Positions 42,806 through 52,042 of a stretch of 64,000 nucleotides of DNA are shown one piece after another (positions within the stretch are counted from its first letter, which is position 1; the number at the start of each line of letters is the position of its first letter). The translations under genes and the position numbers were made by a program. The DNA lies in assembly GCA_964448285.1 (NCBI GenBank), contig CAYUWG010000008.1, forward strand, positions 1 through 64,000, written 5' to 3'. This DNA comes from CAYUWG01 sp964448285. Lineage in GTDB: Bacteria > Bacteroidota > Ignavibacteria > SZUA-365. The notes under the pieces are model-generated. The model was not told where the DNA came from and searched no databases. It saw only the letters and a program-made list of their open reading frames with translations.

Positions 42806-43226
42806 CTACGGATTCATCAACCAAAGCAGGAGACAGCGATTCGTTTTTTCGTTCAGCGAACCTCGGACCTGTAATCCGAAATCTCCGATGTCCATGTTCG
42901 GTGTCGTGAAAGCGTTCTCGCTGATTCGCGTTTCTCTCATCACACCGATGAGAAGAAGAAGGGACCTCGTCCAGCACGTCCGGCCCACCATAGAAGATGT
43001 AGAAATTACGGTATTGCACGTCGCCAGCACCCACGTCATCCCAACCATCGCCTATGATGTCACCCAACTCCAAAAAAACTTGTCCTAGCTGCTTCGCGAG
43101 TGGGTATGGTTCATCTATGGAAATGATCGTATTGAGGCCGGGCTGGGCGTTTTACTGCGCCACTCCCACCACTAGCACAAAGCTCACCAAGGCAGCTTTC
43201 ATCAATCTCATTTTCGAATTCGTCAT
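42806..43226 (-). pseudogene. Broken secreted FG-GAP repeat protein
   Basis: The minus strand from ATG 43226 (ribosome site AAGGA upstream) encodes a signal peptide, MRLMKAALVSFVLVVGVAQ, and then meets an in-frame TAA at 43152-43154. The same frame continues with QPGLNTIISIDEP and a good FG-GAP/integrin-like unit, GDIIGDGWDDVGAGDVQYRN then FYIFYGGPDVLDEV. After that the frame appears to shift: the next plausible residues (NMDIGDFGLQVRGSLNEKTN) lie in another frame that stops at 42806. A nonsense codon plus frameshift make this a pseudogene, unless the stop is a sequencing error. It is also very short for such a protein, so a larger part has been lost. Confidence 0.65.
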
Positions 43227-43611
43227 GGGTTGTTCCTTTCGGTTTGTTCCGGTTTCAGTCTCCGCACAGCATATTGCTCGTGTAAGACAAAGGAAACAGG
43301 GATGTGGATACAGACTGGGGAGTGAGAGAAGCCTTCCTAATACTAAAGCCACTCGAATGGGGCAGAAGGTAACACCACATCCAAAATTTTTTTCAGCGGA
43401 CTCCAGAACCACAGGATAACAGTCATTCCGAACTCGTTTCGGAATCCGCAGTGGGCAGCGTTCAGAGATAATTGTGAGCGCACTTGCGGCTCCCGAAAAC
43501 CAAGAAATACAACTTCTGACCTTTGCTTAACAACATCGTGAGAGAATCGTGACAACCCGGTTCGTTCATAAAGCTTTCTTGAAGGTGAGAACTTCAACAA
43601 GGATCACCCTC
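43227..43611. other. Intergenic stretch between divergent genes
   Basis: About 385 bases without a supported gene between the broken FG-GAP gene and the Tat protein gene. It holds an 8-bp hairpin (ATTCCGAA and TTCGGAAT near 43424-43444) with no T run, so not a classical terminator. Nothing else is convincing. Confidence 0.5.
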
Positions 43612-44208
43612 ATGAAACAGACAACGAACAACCAGGAGAAAACCGAAAAGCGGATCTCGCGTAGGATGTTTCTTTCTGGTGCCTCGCTCACCGCGGTGAG
43701 TCTCGTCAGTGGCTGCACGCCGCTGAAGATTCTCTTCAAAACCTATCCAGGAGAATTCGACAAGAAGTCGGATGTTCGAGAGCGAACACTGCGGGCTTTC
43801 GCCCTCACCGTCGTACCGGGGATCTCCGAAAGAACACCGCATCTCACCCGCATGTTGACGGACGCGGACTATCCGTTCCATGAATATGCGGGATTCTTCG
43901 CTTCAGATCTCTGCAGCAGAACAATGGATCTGTACGGTCATGACCGTTTCGATCTCCTTGAATACGAATACAGAGTATCGGTCATACAGGATGGGTTGAA
44001 CGCCGATGGCACAACCGTAGAATTATTTCGTGGCGCGATTTATATGACGAAGATCGCACTGTATGCAGGCATTTACGATGCCGATCGTGGTTCCCTGTTT
44101 ATTGATTTCCCCGGCACGAACAACGGTTTCACGCTCGAAGAAATGTGCTATCCGAACAATGGCGATTTCTTCCCCAAGCCACTCACGCGAAATGGAATAC
44201 CATCATAG
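43612..44208 (+). CDS. Tat-exported small subunit of a GMC dehydrogenase (gluconate 2-dehydrogenase subunit 3-like)
   Basis: A 198-residue protein. The N-terminus has a twin-arginine signal with a lipobox-like end, SRRMFLSGASLTAVSLVSGC, so it is probably exported folded and lipid-anchored. The remainder is mostly helical and matches the general pattern of small subunits that accompany membrane-bound GMC dehydrogenases. It is ten bases upstream of the GMC oxidoreductase gene. I start at ATG 43612 (AAGGA ten bases upstream). In known systems the small subunit carries the large subunit through the Tat pathway, which fits the absence of a signal on the large subunit. Confidence 0.72.
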   Translation: MKQTTNNQEKTEKRISRRMFLSGASLTAVSLVSGCTPLKILFKTYPGEFDKKSDVRERTLRAFALTVVPGISERTPHLTRMLTDADYPFHEYAGFFASDLCSRTMDLYGHDRFDLLEYEYRVSVIQDGLNADGTTVELFRGAIYMTKIALYAGIYDADRGSLFIDFPGTNNGFTLEEMCYPNNGDFFPKPLTRNGIPS

Positions 44209-44218
44209 AGAGGTTGAC

Positions 44219-45787
44219 ATGCAGATCCTAACGACAGACGTACTCATAGTTGGAAGCGGTTTCGGTGCTGCAGTCCCAGCGCTCCGACTCTGCAACGCGG
44301 GACTGAACGTCCTGATGATCGAGAAAGGACCGGACATCGATCCTCAGCGCGATCTCAAACAGACACAGGATCCCCAATACCTTATGAAGTATCTCAAAGG
44401 TCTGGGAGCCGAATCTCTCGGTTTTACCTACGCGGAAGGATTGGGTGGAGGATCAACGTTTTATGAGATGGTCTGTCTTCGCGCTCCTTCAAAGGTCTTC
44501 GATCAAACTGATACTCATGGTACCCGCTATTGGCCAAAGAACATATCCCGTTCAACGATGGATCCATTCTACGCCAAAGCGGAGCGAATGATGAACGTCC
44601 ATCAGATTCCCATGGATCGTGTTCCGAAAACAGGTGCGGTGTTCGCGCGCTTATTCATGGACCTCGGATACAGTTGCGACCGCGCGCGGTATGCTTCCAA
44701 AGATTGTATCGGTGCGGGGTTCTGCGTCACCGGATGCATCTTCGGAGCCAAGCAGTCGCTCCATGAAAATTATCTTCCTCGGGCGAGGGAGGCCGGGCTG
44801 AACGTCCGCACAAATCTTGAAGCGCTTTTCATTCGACCGCTGACAACGTCCCTCACTGTTGAAGATCGAGAGATGAACGCAATTCCACTTCGGTATGAAG
44901 TCTTCTGTCGGGATCCTGAAACCGGCGAAGAGATCGGAATTCAGACACGATTGCTCATACTCGGTGGAGGAACGGTTGGCACCGCGAAACTCCTGCTCAA
45001 TTCAAAGACGAATCTTCCACGATTGAGTCCGCATGTTGGCCGCAATATTGCGTTCAATGGCAGCGTGAAAACCGTCGGTTTGCTCGCACCGCATCTTCCT
45101 GACGGTGACATGTTCACCGGACAGTCACATCCGGGCGTCATCAGCTATGAGTTCTTTGATTCACATGGTGTGACAATCTCCTGTGCGAAACCTCTGCCGA
45201 TCGACGTTCAGGCCTCGGCGCATCTCGTTCTTGAACATGAAACCCGAACACCGGCAAAATGGGGTTCTGTTCATCTCGAACTCATGAAGCAATTCCGACG
45301 TCGGATGATCGTTCTCTATGCTCTCGGGCTGACTCCGCCAGTCGCGGAAATCCGTCGCTCGGGTGGAGGCAGGTTCTCCGTTGAATTGAATCTGACGGAT
45401 TCGATCAGAACATACTACCACGACACAAAGGAGATGATGAACTCCATTCTGAGACGAAACGGTTGTTCGATCATCATTCCGAAATTTGTCACCTACGAAG
45501 GGAAGGAGTACGAAGATATCCGCTTCACGACGACGCATATGGTCGGTTCGGCGAGAATGGGAGACAATCCGCACAAAAGCGTAGTCGATGCAAATGGGGA
45601 GATGCATTTCTATCCCGGCATTTTCGTCACGGACGGAGCCGCTATTCCAACATCCCTTGCTGTGAACTCCGCTCTGACGATCACGGCCAATGCCGAACGC
45701 ATTGCTGAGCAGCTCGCGATGGATTATGGCCGTCAACCAATTATTGAAGTCAACACTCGTACAGCTCGTAGCGGAGTCGGAGAATGA
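44219..45787 (+). CDS. FAD-dependent GMC-family oxidoreductase
   Basis: A 522-residue flavoenzyme. The N-terminal Rossmann motif is VLIVGSGFGAAVPALRLCNA with the distal acidic VLMIEKG. A substrate/FAD loop GLGGGSTFYEMVCLRAP and the C-terminal GMC motif (HMVGSARMGDNPHKSVVD, TDGAAIPTSLAVNSALTITA) are present. A Cys-rich segment, CIGAGFCVTGCIFGAKQS, occurs near residue 160. GMC enzymes oxidise alcohols, sugars or sterols. I use ATG 44219 after AGAGAGG. Upstream is its small Tat subunit, so the complex probably works in the periplasm. Its stop overlaps the start of a broken epimerase gene. Confidence 0.87.
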   Translation: MQILTTDVLIVGSGFGAAVPALRLCNAGLNVLMIEKGPDIDPQRDLKQTQDPQYLMKYLKGLGAESLGFTYAEGLGGGSTFYEMVCLRAPSKVFDQTDTHGTRYWPKNISRSTMDPFYAKAERMMNVHQIPMDRVPKTGAVFARLFMDLGYSCDRARYASKDCIGAGFCVTGCIFGAKQSLHENYLPRAREAGLNVRTNLEALFIRPLTTSLTVEDREMNAIPLRYEVFCRDPETGEEIGIQTRLLILGGGTVGTAKLLLNSKTNLPRLSPHVGRNIAFNGSVKTVGLLAPHLPDGDMFTGQSHPGVISYEFFDSHGVTISCAKPLPIDVQASAHLVLEHETRTPAKWGSVHLELMKQFRRRMIVLYALGLTPPVAEIRRSGGGRFSVELNLTDSIRTYYHDTKEMMNSILRRNGCSIIIPKFVTYEGKEYEDIRFTTTHMVGSARMGDNPHKSVVDANGEMHFYPGIFVTDGAAIPTSLAVNSALTITANAERIAEQLAMDYGRQPIIEVNTRTARSGVGE

Positions 45788-46098
45788 TGACGGTCTGTGT
45801 CCCGGGAGCCACGGGATTTATCGGAAGCCGTGTCGTTCGATTGCTTCCACAGCGTGGTCACTAGTTGCATTTGTTCGTGCGCTATCCGGAGAAGCTGGAC
45901 GGTGACGCACGAAGGGCGAGGAGAATCTTCGTCGGAGACCTTTGCGATCCCGGTATCATCCGCGAGGCGATGCGGGTATGTGACACGGTGATCCACCTTG
46001 CCGCACAGGCGAAGGTCTGGCTCGCCAATCCGTCATATTTCGAACGCTTCAATGTGGACGGGACTCGAACCGTTGCCGAATGTGGAGAAGAATTGTAA
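45784..46098 (+). pseudogene. Truncated NAD-dependent epimerase/dehydratase (SDR) gene
   Basis: The frame starts at ATG 45784, overlapping the GMC stop. It encodes the nucleotide-binding start of an extended SDR protein (VCVPGATGFIGSRVVRLLPQ), is interrupted by an in-frame TAG at about 45862, and continues in the same frame with LFVRYPEKLD, GDLCDPGIIREAMRVCDTVI and HLAAQAKVW, ending after NVDGTRTVAE at a stop near 46098. The C-terminal two thirds of a normal gene (catalytic YxxxK region) are missing. The AbiE toxin-antitoxin pair begins 60 bases on, so insertion of that pair may have caused the truncation. Confidence 0.8.
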
Positions 46099-46157
46099 AA
46101 CTGCATTATCGTGCGTAGTATGTCCTCGAACTATGGACTTACTGTGCAGAAATCAAC

Positions 46158-46823
46158 ATGATTGGACAGATCGATGCGTTGACGCTCCGTGATCGCATCC
46201 CCCAGGAAGAATTCGATTACCAGACGCTTCTCCACGCTCTTCAGGAATATGCCCGGCCGCGAAACCGCATCACCACACTGCTGAGCGAAGGAAGTATTCT
46301 TCGTGTGAAGAAGGGCTTGTACGTTTTCGGTGAACGACTTCGCAGGCATCAGGTATCTCGTGAACTGTTGTCCAATCTCCTGTATGGCCCGTCGTACGTC
46401 TCCCGTGAATATGCTCTGTATTATCATGGATTGATACCGGAACAGGTGCCAACTCTCACTGCAATGACAACCGGCCGCGCCCGGAGTTTTCGAACACCTC
46501 TTGGCCTGTTTACCTACTCGACGCTTCCTTTGCCGGGTTATGCGGTCGGAGTGACCCTCGCCGTTGCCGATGAGAAAAGTTTTTTCATCGCCTCTCCGGA
46601 GAAAGCGCTTGCAGATCTGGTGTACACGACAGCCGGGCTCCAATTGCGCTCGCGGTTGGACGTAGAACGATTTCTGTTCGAGGACCTTCGCATCACGTCC
46701 GATGAAATCCCGAATATGAATTCGCAGACGCTACGGGAAATCTCCCGATCGACAGTTTCAAAGCGGGTACGATATCTCGTCGATTCCATCGAGCGATATC
46801 TCGTCGGAGCGACTTATGCATGA
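46158..46823 (+). CDS. AbiEi-type antitoxin/transcriptional regulator of type IV toxin-antitoxin system
   Basis: A 221-residue protein. The N-terminal 70 residues fit the winged-helix domain of AbiEi-like antitoxins (LLHALQEYARPRNRITTLLS then GSILRVKKGLYVFGE), and the C-terminal part carries family features such as SYVSREYALYYHGLIPEQVP and SPEKALADLVY. It represses its own operon and counteracts the AbiEii toxin. The toxin gene overlaps its 3' end by eight bases. AbiE systems give phage resistance by abortive infection. Confidence 0.85.
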   Translation: MIGQIDALTLRDRIPQEEFDYQTLLHALQEYARPRNRITTLLSEGSILRVKKGLYVFGERLRRHQVSRELLSNLLYGPSYVSREYALYYHGLIPEQVPTLTAMTTGRARSFRTPLGLFTYSTLPLPGYAVGVTLAVADEKSFFIASPEKALADLVYTTAGLQLRSRLDVERFLFEDLRITSDEIPNMNSQTLREISRSTVSKRVRYLVDSIERYLVGATYA

Positions 46824-47682
46824 AGCCGTTTTGACTATGCTTGGAAAGTATGACCTCAGTACGCGGGACTCCGCTATTCATGCGCTGAGGGAGGTACTTC
46901 AGGAAGTTGCTCTGCTGGGACTCTGGCGAGCGCGTTTCTTCGAACACGCTGCGTTTTACGGTGGAACAGCCCTCCGTATTCTTCACGGTCATGAGAGATT
47001 TTCGGAAGACCTTGATTTTACACTCCTGCAACCCACGCCGGATTCTACTCTCTCCAACTACTTTTCCGCATTGACGTCTGAACTCCTGTCATTGGGTTTC
47101 GGCGTTACGGTACAAGCGAAAGAAAAAAGAAAGTGGTCAGCGATACAGTCCGCGTTCCTCAAAACCGACACCAGGTCGCATCTCCTTGCGCTATCAGCGC
47201 AGCAGAGAATCGTCGATACCGTTGCACCGAATCACGTTCTGAGAATCAGGTTGGAAATCGATACCAACCCACCGGGTTATTTCAAAACGGAAACCCGCTT
47301 CCTCTTCCAGCCGATTCCTTTCTCCGTACGCAGTTGCAGTCTGCCCGATCTCTTTGCAGGAAAGATGCACGCCGTTCTTTGCCGTGAATGGAAAACCCGA
47401 GTCAAGGGGCGTGATTGGTACGACTTCGTTTGGTTCGCAGGCAATCATCCTGATCTCCATTTGCGACATCTCGAAGAACGGATGAAGCAAAGCGGGCACT
47501 GGGAAATGAACAAGACGCTGACGGAATCTTCATTTCGCGAACGGCTTTCCACTCGCATTGAATCACTCAATATCGATGCAGCGCGATCCGAGGTCCTTCC
47601 TTTCATTCAGAATCCCGACGGTGTATCCATATGGTCGAAGGAGTTTTTCCATGCCGCAGCACGACGAATACACTGCGTATAA
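46816..47682 (+). CDS. AbiEii-type nucleotidyltransferase toxin
   Basis: A 288-residue nucleotidyltransferase-fold toxin. The active-site pattern is AFYGGTALRILHGHERFSED then LDFTL, i.e. GG-T-x(n)-DxD with ED-LD as metal ligands. Other family features are LRIRLEIDTNPPGYFKTET, CSLPDLFAGKMHAVLCREWK and KGRDWYDFVWF. Related toxins transfer nucleotides to tRNA or other targets and stop growth. The start overlaps the antitoxin gene by eight bases, so translation is coupled. Length is normal. Confidence 0.88.
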   Translation: MHEAVLTMLGKYDLSTRDSAIHALREVLQEVALLGLWRARFFEHAAFYGGTALRILHGHERFSEDLDFTLLQPTPDSTLSNYFSALTSELLSLGFGVTVQAKEKRKWSAIQSAFLKTDTRSHLLALSAQQRIVDTVAPNHVLRIRLEIDTNPPGYFKTETRFLFQPIPFSVRSCSLPDLFAGKMHAVLCREWKTRVKGRDWYDFVWFAGNHPDLHLRHLEERMKQSGHWEMNKTLTESSFRERLSTRIESLNIDAARSEVLPFIQNPDGVSIWSKEFFHAAARRIHCV

Positions 47683-47831
47683 ATCATTCAGCCCAACGAT
47701 GCAGAATACATAAACGACGAAGTGTCAAGCCGTAGCGTGCAGAACTCAACATGATCGCACAGTCCGTTGCGGTGAAGCACCTTGAGCTCACAGGCGAGGC
47801 TGAGCGACGAGGTGTCGAGATCGGGTTCGTT

Positions 47832-49184
47832 CTATTTCACGCGATACAACAACCGCGTGCTCACGTTCCCGTCGCCCGCTAACCGGTAGAAGTACAGGCC
47901 GCTGGGAAGGTCATTCACATCGAGAGTGATGGAGTGCTCACCGGCATTTATCGAACCGTGAGTGAGCGTTTTCACACGCCTTCCGAGAATGTCGTACAAG
48001 CTCAGATCGATGCTCGCTTGTAACGGAATCCCATAGCGGATTACCGTCACGCCGCTTCCGGCAACCGGATTGGGATAATTCTGATCGAGAAAGAAATTCA
48101 TGTGCGTTGGAGCGGCGGTGACTTCAACGGGCATCTCCGCCAATGCGTAAAGTCCCGTATCCCGCGTTGCGATGAAGATCGTATCGCCATACCAGTGTTT
48201 GATGATGCCGGTAATCTTTGAAAAGGGCATCACGAAGATCGGCATCCACGATCGACCCGCATCCACACTGCGAAAGATGGAGTCTTGAGTAGCAGCGTAA
48301 ACGCGGGATCGATGTGCAGGATCGTATGCAATACTGATAATACTTTTCCCGGTCATCGTCATCGTCCAGTTGCGGCCACCATCGATGCTCTGATACACGC
48401 CACAGTGTACTTTGGAAGTGTCTGCCTGGGCTGATGTTCCAAGCACAACTGTGTCGCCCAGTGCGATGAACTGGTAATCGTCAAAATTCCTGTGGGTTAT
48501 CACTCCAAGCGAATCCCATGAGATATCGTCATCACTCGAAAAGAAACGGAATTGTGTTCTATCCCAAGCTCCCGTTTGTACACGATGCCGAATCAGAGGA
48601 GACCGGGAAGGATGATGAAAGTAACCAGCCCAAAGGTTCGTTCCGATCCATGTTTTGCCGTTGTCGATACTCTTCAATACTCCTCCCGATGGGACCTCAG
48701 GCATGTTTCCGAATCGGTAAACTATCGCCGTGTCACCGATGAAAAAGGAAGGCTCATGAAGACCGAACCAATCCCAGAACTGCCGATGAGGATTCATGAT
48801 ACTCTGGTAATTCGGTAACGTGTACGCACCCGTTGCAGGCTCATATCCCCCTCCCATGTTCGTTGCATGGATAGCACTCATGAAAACTGTCGAGTCGTCG
48901 AAAAGGGAAAAGCGAGCCATCGTATAGATGGTGTTCACGAAACCGGCAGGGACATGAGGTTCGCTTGGCAAGGAATAATTCCACGTCCGTTCGTAGTAGA
49001 ACGCGATCCCGGCATCCGACACCGCGACGAAATCGGAAAGCTGTCCCGGCCGGAATTTCACATCGAAGTAGAGAATGTCATTCCATTTCGTCCTGTCCGG
49101 GCCGAGGAATCGCAATTGCTGGGCAGAGGCAAATCCCGTAAAAGCGAAACAAAGAAGAAGTAGTGTTGAAATGCGTGTGATCAT
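47832..49184 (-). CDS. Secreted beta-propeller protein with T9SS sorting domain
   Basis: A 450-residue protein. I use ATG 49184 (GGAGATC upstream), which gives a signal peptide ending FASAQ. The middle part contains BNR/sortilin-type propeller repeats (SIDNGKTWIGTNLW, SIDGGRNWTMTMTG, SVDAGRSWMPIF). The C-terminal 85 residues are a T9SS type A sorting domain: FFLDQNYPNPVAGSGVTVIR and the terminal SGLYFYRLAGDGNVSTRLLY. It should be exported by the type IX system. There is no operon partner; the gene lies between the AbiE pair and ettA. Confidence 0.8.
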   Translation of the reverse strand: MITRISTLLLLCFAFTGFASAQQLRFLGPDRTKWNDILYFDVKFRPGQLSDFVAVSDAGIAFYYERTWNYSLPSEPHVPAGFVNTIYTMARFSLFDDSTVFMSAIHATNMGGGYEPATGAYTLPNYQSIMNPHRQFWDWFGLHEPSFFIGDTAIVYRFGNMPEVPSGGVLKSIDNGKTWIGTNLWAGYFHHPSRSPLIRHRVQTGAWDRTQFRFFSSDDDISWDSLGVITHRNFDDYQFIALGDTVVLGTSAQADTSKVHCGVYQSIDGGRNWTMTMTGKSIISIAYDPAHRSRVYAATQDSIFRSVDAGRSWMPIFVMPFSKITGIIKHWYGDTIFIATRDTGLYALAEMPVEVTAAPTHMNFFLDQNYPNPVAGSGVTVIRYGIPLQASIDLSLYDILGRRVKTLTHGSINAGEHSITLDVNDLPSGLYFYRLAGDGNVSTRLLYRVK

Positions 49185-49367
49185 GAAAGAAGATCTCCGT
49201 CCGTTGTTACCAGAACTTCGACAGAATAGACATGAATTCAAACACCGAAATGCAACCGCGGACTTCTCCAACGGGCAGCTCAACTCTCGAGGTGTTAGAT
49301 TGTTATCTCAAGTGCGAGCGAACGCACAAATCCGTAATCAGAAATCCGTAATCCGTAATCCCCTCCC

Positions 49368-51038
49368 ATGTCAGACAATAAAATCATCTTCTCCATGATC
49401 GGCGTTGGCAAAGTCGTCCCGCCGAACCGATACATCCTCAAGGACATCTACCTCTCGTTTTTCTACGGCGCGAAGATCGGCGTACTCGGTCTCAACGGCG
49501 CTGGGAAATCCACGCTGCTGAAGATCATCGCGGGGCTTGACCGCGACATCCTCGGCGAGATCACATCGGACAAAGGAATCACGTTCGGCTATCTGCCACA
49601 GGAGCCGGAGCTTGATCCAGGCAAGACCGTCCGCGAAGTGATCGAAGAGGGCGTGCAGGACGTCGTGAACGTCGTGAAGGAGTACGAAGCGGTGAACGCG
49701 GCCTTTGCAGAACCGGACGCGGACTTCGACGCACTGCTCGAGCGACAAGCGAAACTGCAAGAACGGATCGACCATCTCGACGCATGGGATCTCGACAGCA
49801 AACTCGAAATGGCAGCCGATGCTTTGCGCTGCCCGTCGGGAGAAACACCGGTGAATGTGCTTTCAGGCGGGGAGCGGCGTCGCGTCGCACTGTGCCGTCT
49901 GCTCTTGCAAAAGCCCGACGTGCTTCTCATAGACGAACCGACCAACCATTTAGACGCGGAGTCCGTCGCGTGGTTAGAACAGCATCTTGCGAAGTACGAA
50001 GGCACCGTCATTGCCGTCACGCACGACCGCTACTTCCTCGACAACGTCGCGGGATGGATTCTCGAACTCGACCGGGGCGAAAGGATTCCGTTCAAGGGCA
50101 ACTACACTTCGTGGCTTGAACAGAAGCAGGAGCGCTTGCGCGTCGAAGAGAAGCAGGAGTCGAAACGGCAACGCATTCTCGCGCGCGAGTTGGAATGGGT
50201 GCGCATGAATCCCAAAGGCCGTCACGACAAGAGCAAAGCGCGCATCGCGGCGTACGAAAAGCTTCTCACCGAAGAACAGGAGAAGCGCAACGAGGAGATG
50301 GAGATCTTCATTCCCGCAGGACCGCGACTCGGCGACGTCGTGATCGAAGCGAAGGGCGTCTCGAAAGCGTTCGGGGACAGATTGCTGTTCGAGGGTTTGG
50401 ACTTCTCGCTCCCACCCGGCGGCATCGTCGGCGTGATCGGTCCGAACGGCGCGGGTAAGACGACGCTCTTCCGCATGATCACGGGACAGGAACGTGCGGA
50501 CGCGGGGACGTTCAAGATTGGCGAGACGGTGGCGCTCGGCTACATCGACCAGAACAGACCGCTCGATGGGGAGAAGACGATCTATCAGGAAATCTCCGGC
50601 GGCGACGATCTCATTCGCGTGGGAAGCCGCGAGGTGAATGCGCGCAGCTACGTGGCGCGGTTCAACTTCAGCGGCAGCGACCAGCAGAAACAGGTGGGGC
50701 TGCTCTCCGGCGGCGAGCGCAACCGCGTCCATCTCGCGAAGATGTTGAAGGAGGGTCCGAACGTCCTCCTCCTCGACTAACCGACGAACGACCTCGACGT
50801 GAACACGCTCCGCGCGTTGGAAGAGGCGCTACTCAACTTCGCCGGATGCGCCGTGGTGATCTCGCACGACCGCTAGTTCCTCGACCGCATCGCGACGCAC
50901 ATACTCGCCTTCGAAGGCGACAGCCAGGTGCGCTGGTTCGACGGCAACTACGCGATGTATGAGAAAGACCGCAAGCAACGGTTGGGCATCGAAGCGGACA
51001 GGCCACACAGGATTAAGTACCGGGCGATGACGAGGTGA
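49368..51038 (+). pseudogene. ettA: ettA (ABC-F ATPase) with two in-frame stop codons
   Basis: The frame from ATG 49368 would encode 556 residues, the normal EttA length, ending at TGA 51036-51038. The first ATPase module is intact (GLNGAGKSTLLKIIAGLD, LSGGERRRVALCRLLL, LLIDEPTNHLDAESV), as is the linker (RGERIPFKGNYTSWLEQKQE) and the second Walker A (GPNGAGKTTLFRMITG). A TAA at 50778-50780 replaces the glutamate of the second Walker B (LLLD-stop-PTNDLDV), and a TAG at 50874-50876 replaces the tryptophan of SHDRWFLD. EttA gates translation initiation according to ATP/ADP level. Without the end it is probably inactive or altered. The last 389 bases are duplicated at 51649. Confidence 0.9.
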
Positions 51039-51067
51039 GAGGGATAGAGTTGGCTCACTTTGAAATT

Positions 51068-51094
51068 ATGCTGATAGCATTAACCCATCAGCAT
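51068..51094. other. Inverted repeat upstream of hicBA
   Basis: ATGCTGAT (51068-51075) and ATCAGCAT (51087-51094) form an 8-bp inverted repeat about 90 bases before hicB. It may be an operator for the autoregulated HicBA operon; no T run follows. Confidence 0.35.
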
Positions 51095-51180
51095 GAGTCG
51101 ATAATGAAGACGAATTCCTTGAAATTATACGTTGCAATTCTCTTTAGCAGCGTGCATTTTTCCAATAAGGAGATGACCCA

Positions 51181-51387
51181 ATGAAATTCACAATAACCAT
51201 ATATCGCGATGAAGACGGCATGTTTATCGCCGAATGTCCTTCAATTCCCGGTTGCATCAGCCAAGGAAGGACTGAGGAAGAGGCACAGTTGAACATTCAA
51301 GATGCCATCAAAGAAGCCCTTGAAGCTCGAGCTGAGTTGGGTATGCCCCTTACGATTGCGACCAAACAAATCGATGTTGCAGTGTAG
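51181..51387 (+). CDS. hicB: HicB-family antitoxin
   Basis: A 68-residue antitoxin with the partly degenerate RNase H-like fold of HicB: ITIYRDEDGMFIAECPSIPG, CISQGRTEEEAQLNIQDAIK, ending LTIATKQIDVAV. It is preceded by AAGGAGATG. It neutralises HicA and represses the operon. Its TAG is directly followed by the ATG of hicA. Here the antitoxin comes first, as in part of the family. The module lies between ettA and the second copy of its 3' end. Confidence 0.92.
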   Translation: MKFTITIYRDEDGMFIAECPSIPGCISQGRTEEEAQLNIQDAIKEALEARAELGMPLTIATKQIDVAV

Positions 51388-51615
51388 ATGCCGCCAGTTC
51401 CTCTTTTGCGCCCCTCGGAGGTCATCAAGATATTCGAGAAACTCGGATGGAGAGTAGTGCGCCAACGAGGCAGTCACATCATTCTCACCAAGACCGGACA
51501 GATTGCAACTCTGTCGGTTCCAAATCATGAACAGATCGCGCGTGGCACCCTACGCGGCTTGATCTCAAAAGCCGGATTGACCATCGAACAATTCCTCGAA
51601 GCATCTGGTCACTAA
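51388..51615 (+). CDS. hicA: HicA-family mRNA interferase toxin
   Basis: A 75-residue toxin with the double-stranded-RNA-binding-like fold: VIKIFEKLGWRVVRQRGSHI then ILTKTGQIATLSVPNH, and ARGTLRGLISKAGLTIEQFL. The catalytic His is in GSHI. HicA cleaves mRNA and is held in check by HicB. The two genes are directly adjacent. This is a complete type II toxin-antitoxin module. Confidence 0.92.
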   Translation: MPPVPLLRPSEVIKIFEKLGWRVVRQRGSHIILTKTGQIATLSVPNHEQIARGTLRGLISKAGLTIEQFLEASGH

Positions 51616-51648
51616 CCTCTCGCCGTATTTACCCGCGCACCCGAAGCA

Positions 51649-52037
51649 ACGTGGCGCGGTTCAACTTCAGCGGGAGCGACCAGCAGAAACAGGTGGGGCT
51701 GCTCTCCGGCGGCGAGCGCAACCGCGTCCATCTCGCGAAGATGTTGAAGGAGGGTCCGAACGTCCTCCTCCTCGACTAACCGACGAACGACCTCGACGTG
51801 AACACGCTCCGCGCGTTGGAAGAGGCGCTACTCAACTTCGCCGGATGCGCCGTGGTGATCTCGCACGACCGCTAGTTCCTCGACCGCATCGCGACGCACA
51901 TACTCGCCTTCGAAGGCGACAGCCAGGTGCGCTGGTTCGACGGCAACTACGCGATGTACGAAAAGGACCGCAAGCAACGGTTGGGCATCGAAGCGGACCG
52001 GCCGCACAGGATTAAGTATCGGGCGATGACGAGGTGA
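51649..52037 (+). repeat. ettA 3'-end copy 2 (389 bp)
   Basis: A near-exact copy of 50650-51038 with a constant offset of 999 bases. It covers the second ABC signature through the stop codon and includes the same TAA (51777-51779) and TAG (51873-51875). A handful of substitutions exist, most at third codon positions (for example TAT GAG AAA against TAC GAA AAG). It carries no start and is not expressed as a full gene. An attC site begins six bases after its TGA. Confidence 0.93.
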
Positions 52038-52042
52038 TAAGT

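Noticed and set aside
43343..43600. Minus-strand 85-codon frame upstream of the Tat gene
   Set aside because: No ribosome site, no family features; it lies over the likely promoter region of the divergent genes.
50778..50876. Stop-codon reassignment (TAA and TAG read as amino acids)
   Set aside because: Intact genes in the window end in TAA and TAG at the expected places (for example rpoD with TAG, hicB with TAG), and two different amino acids would be required.
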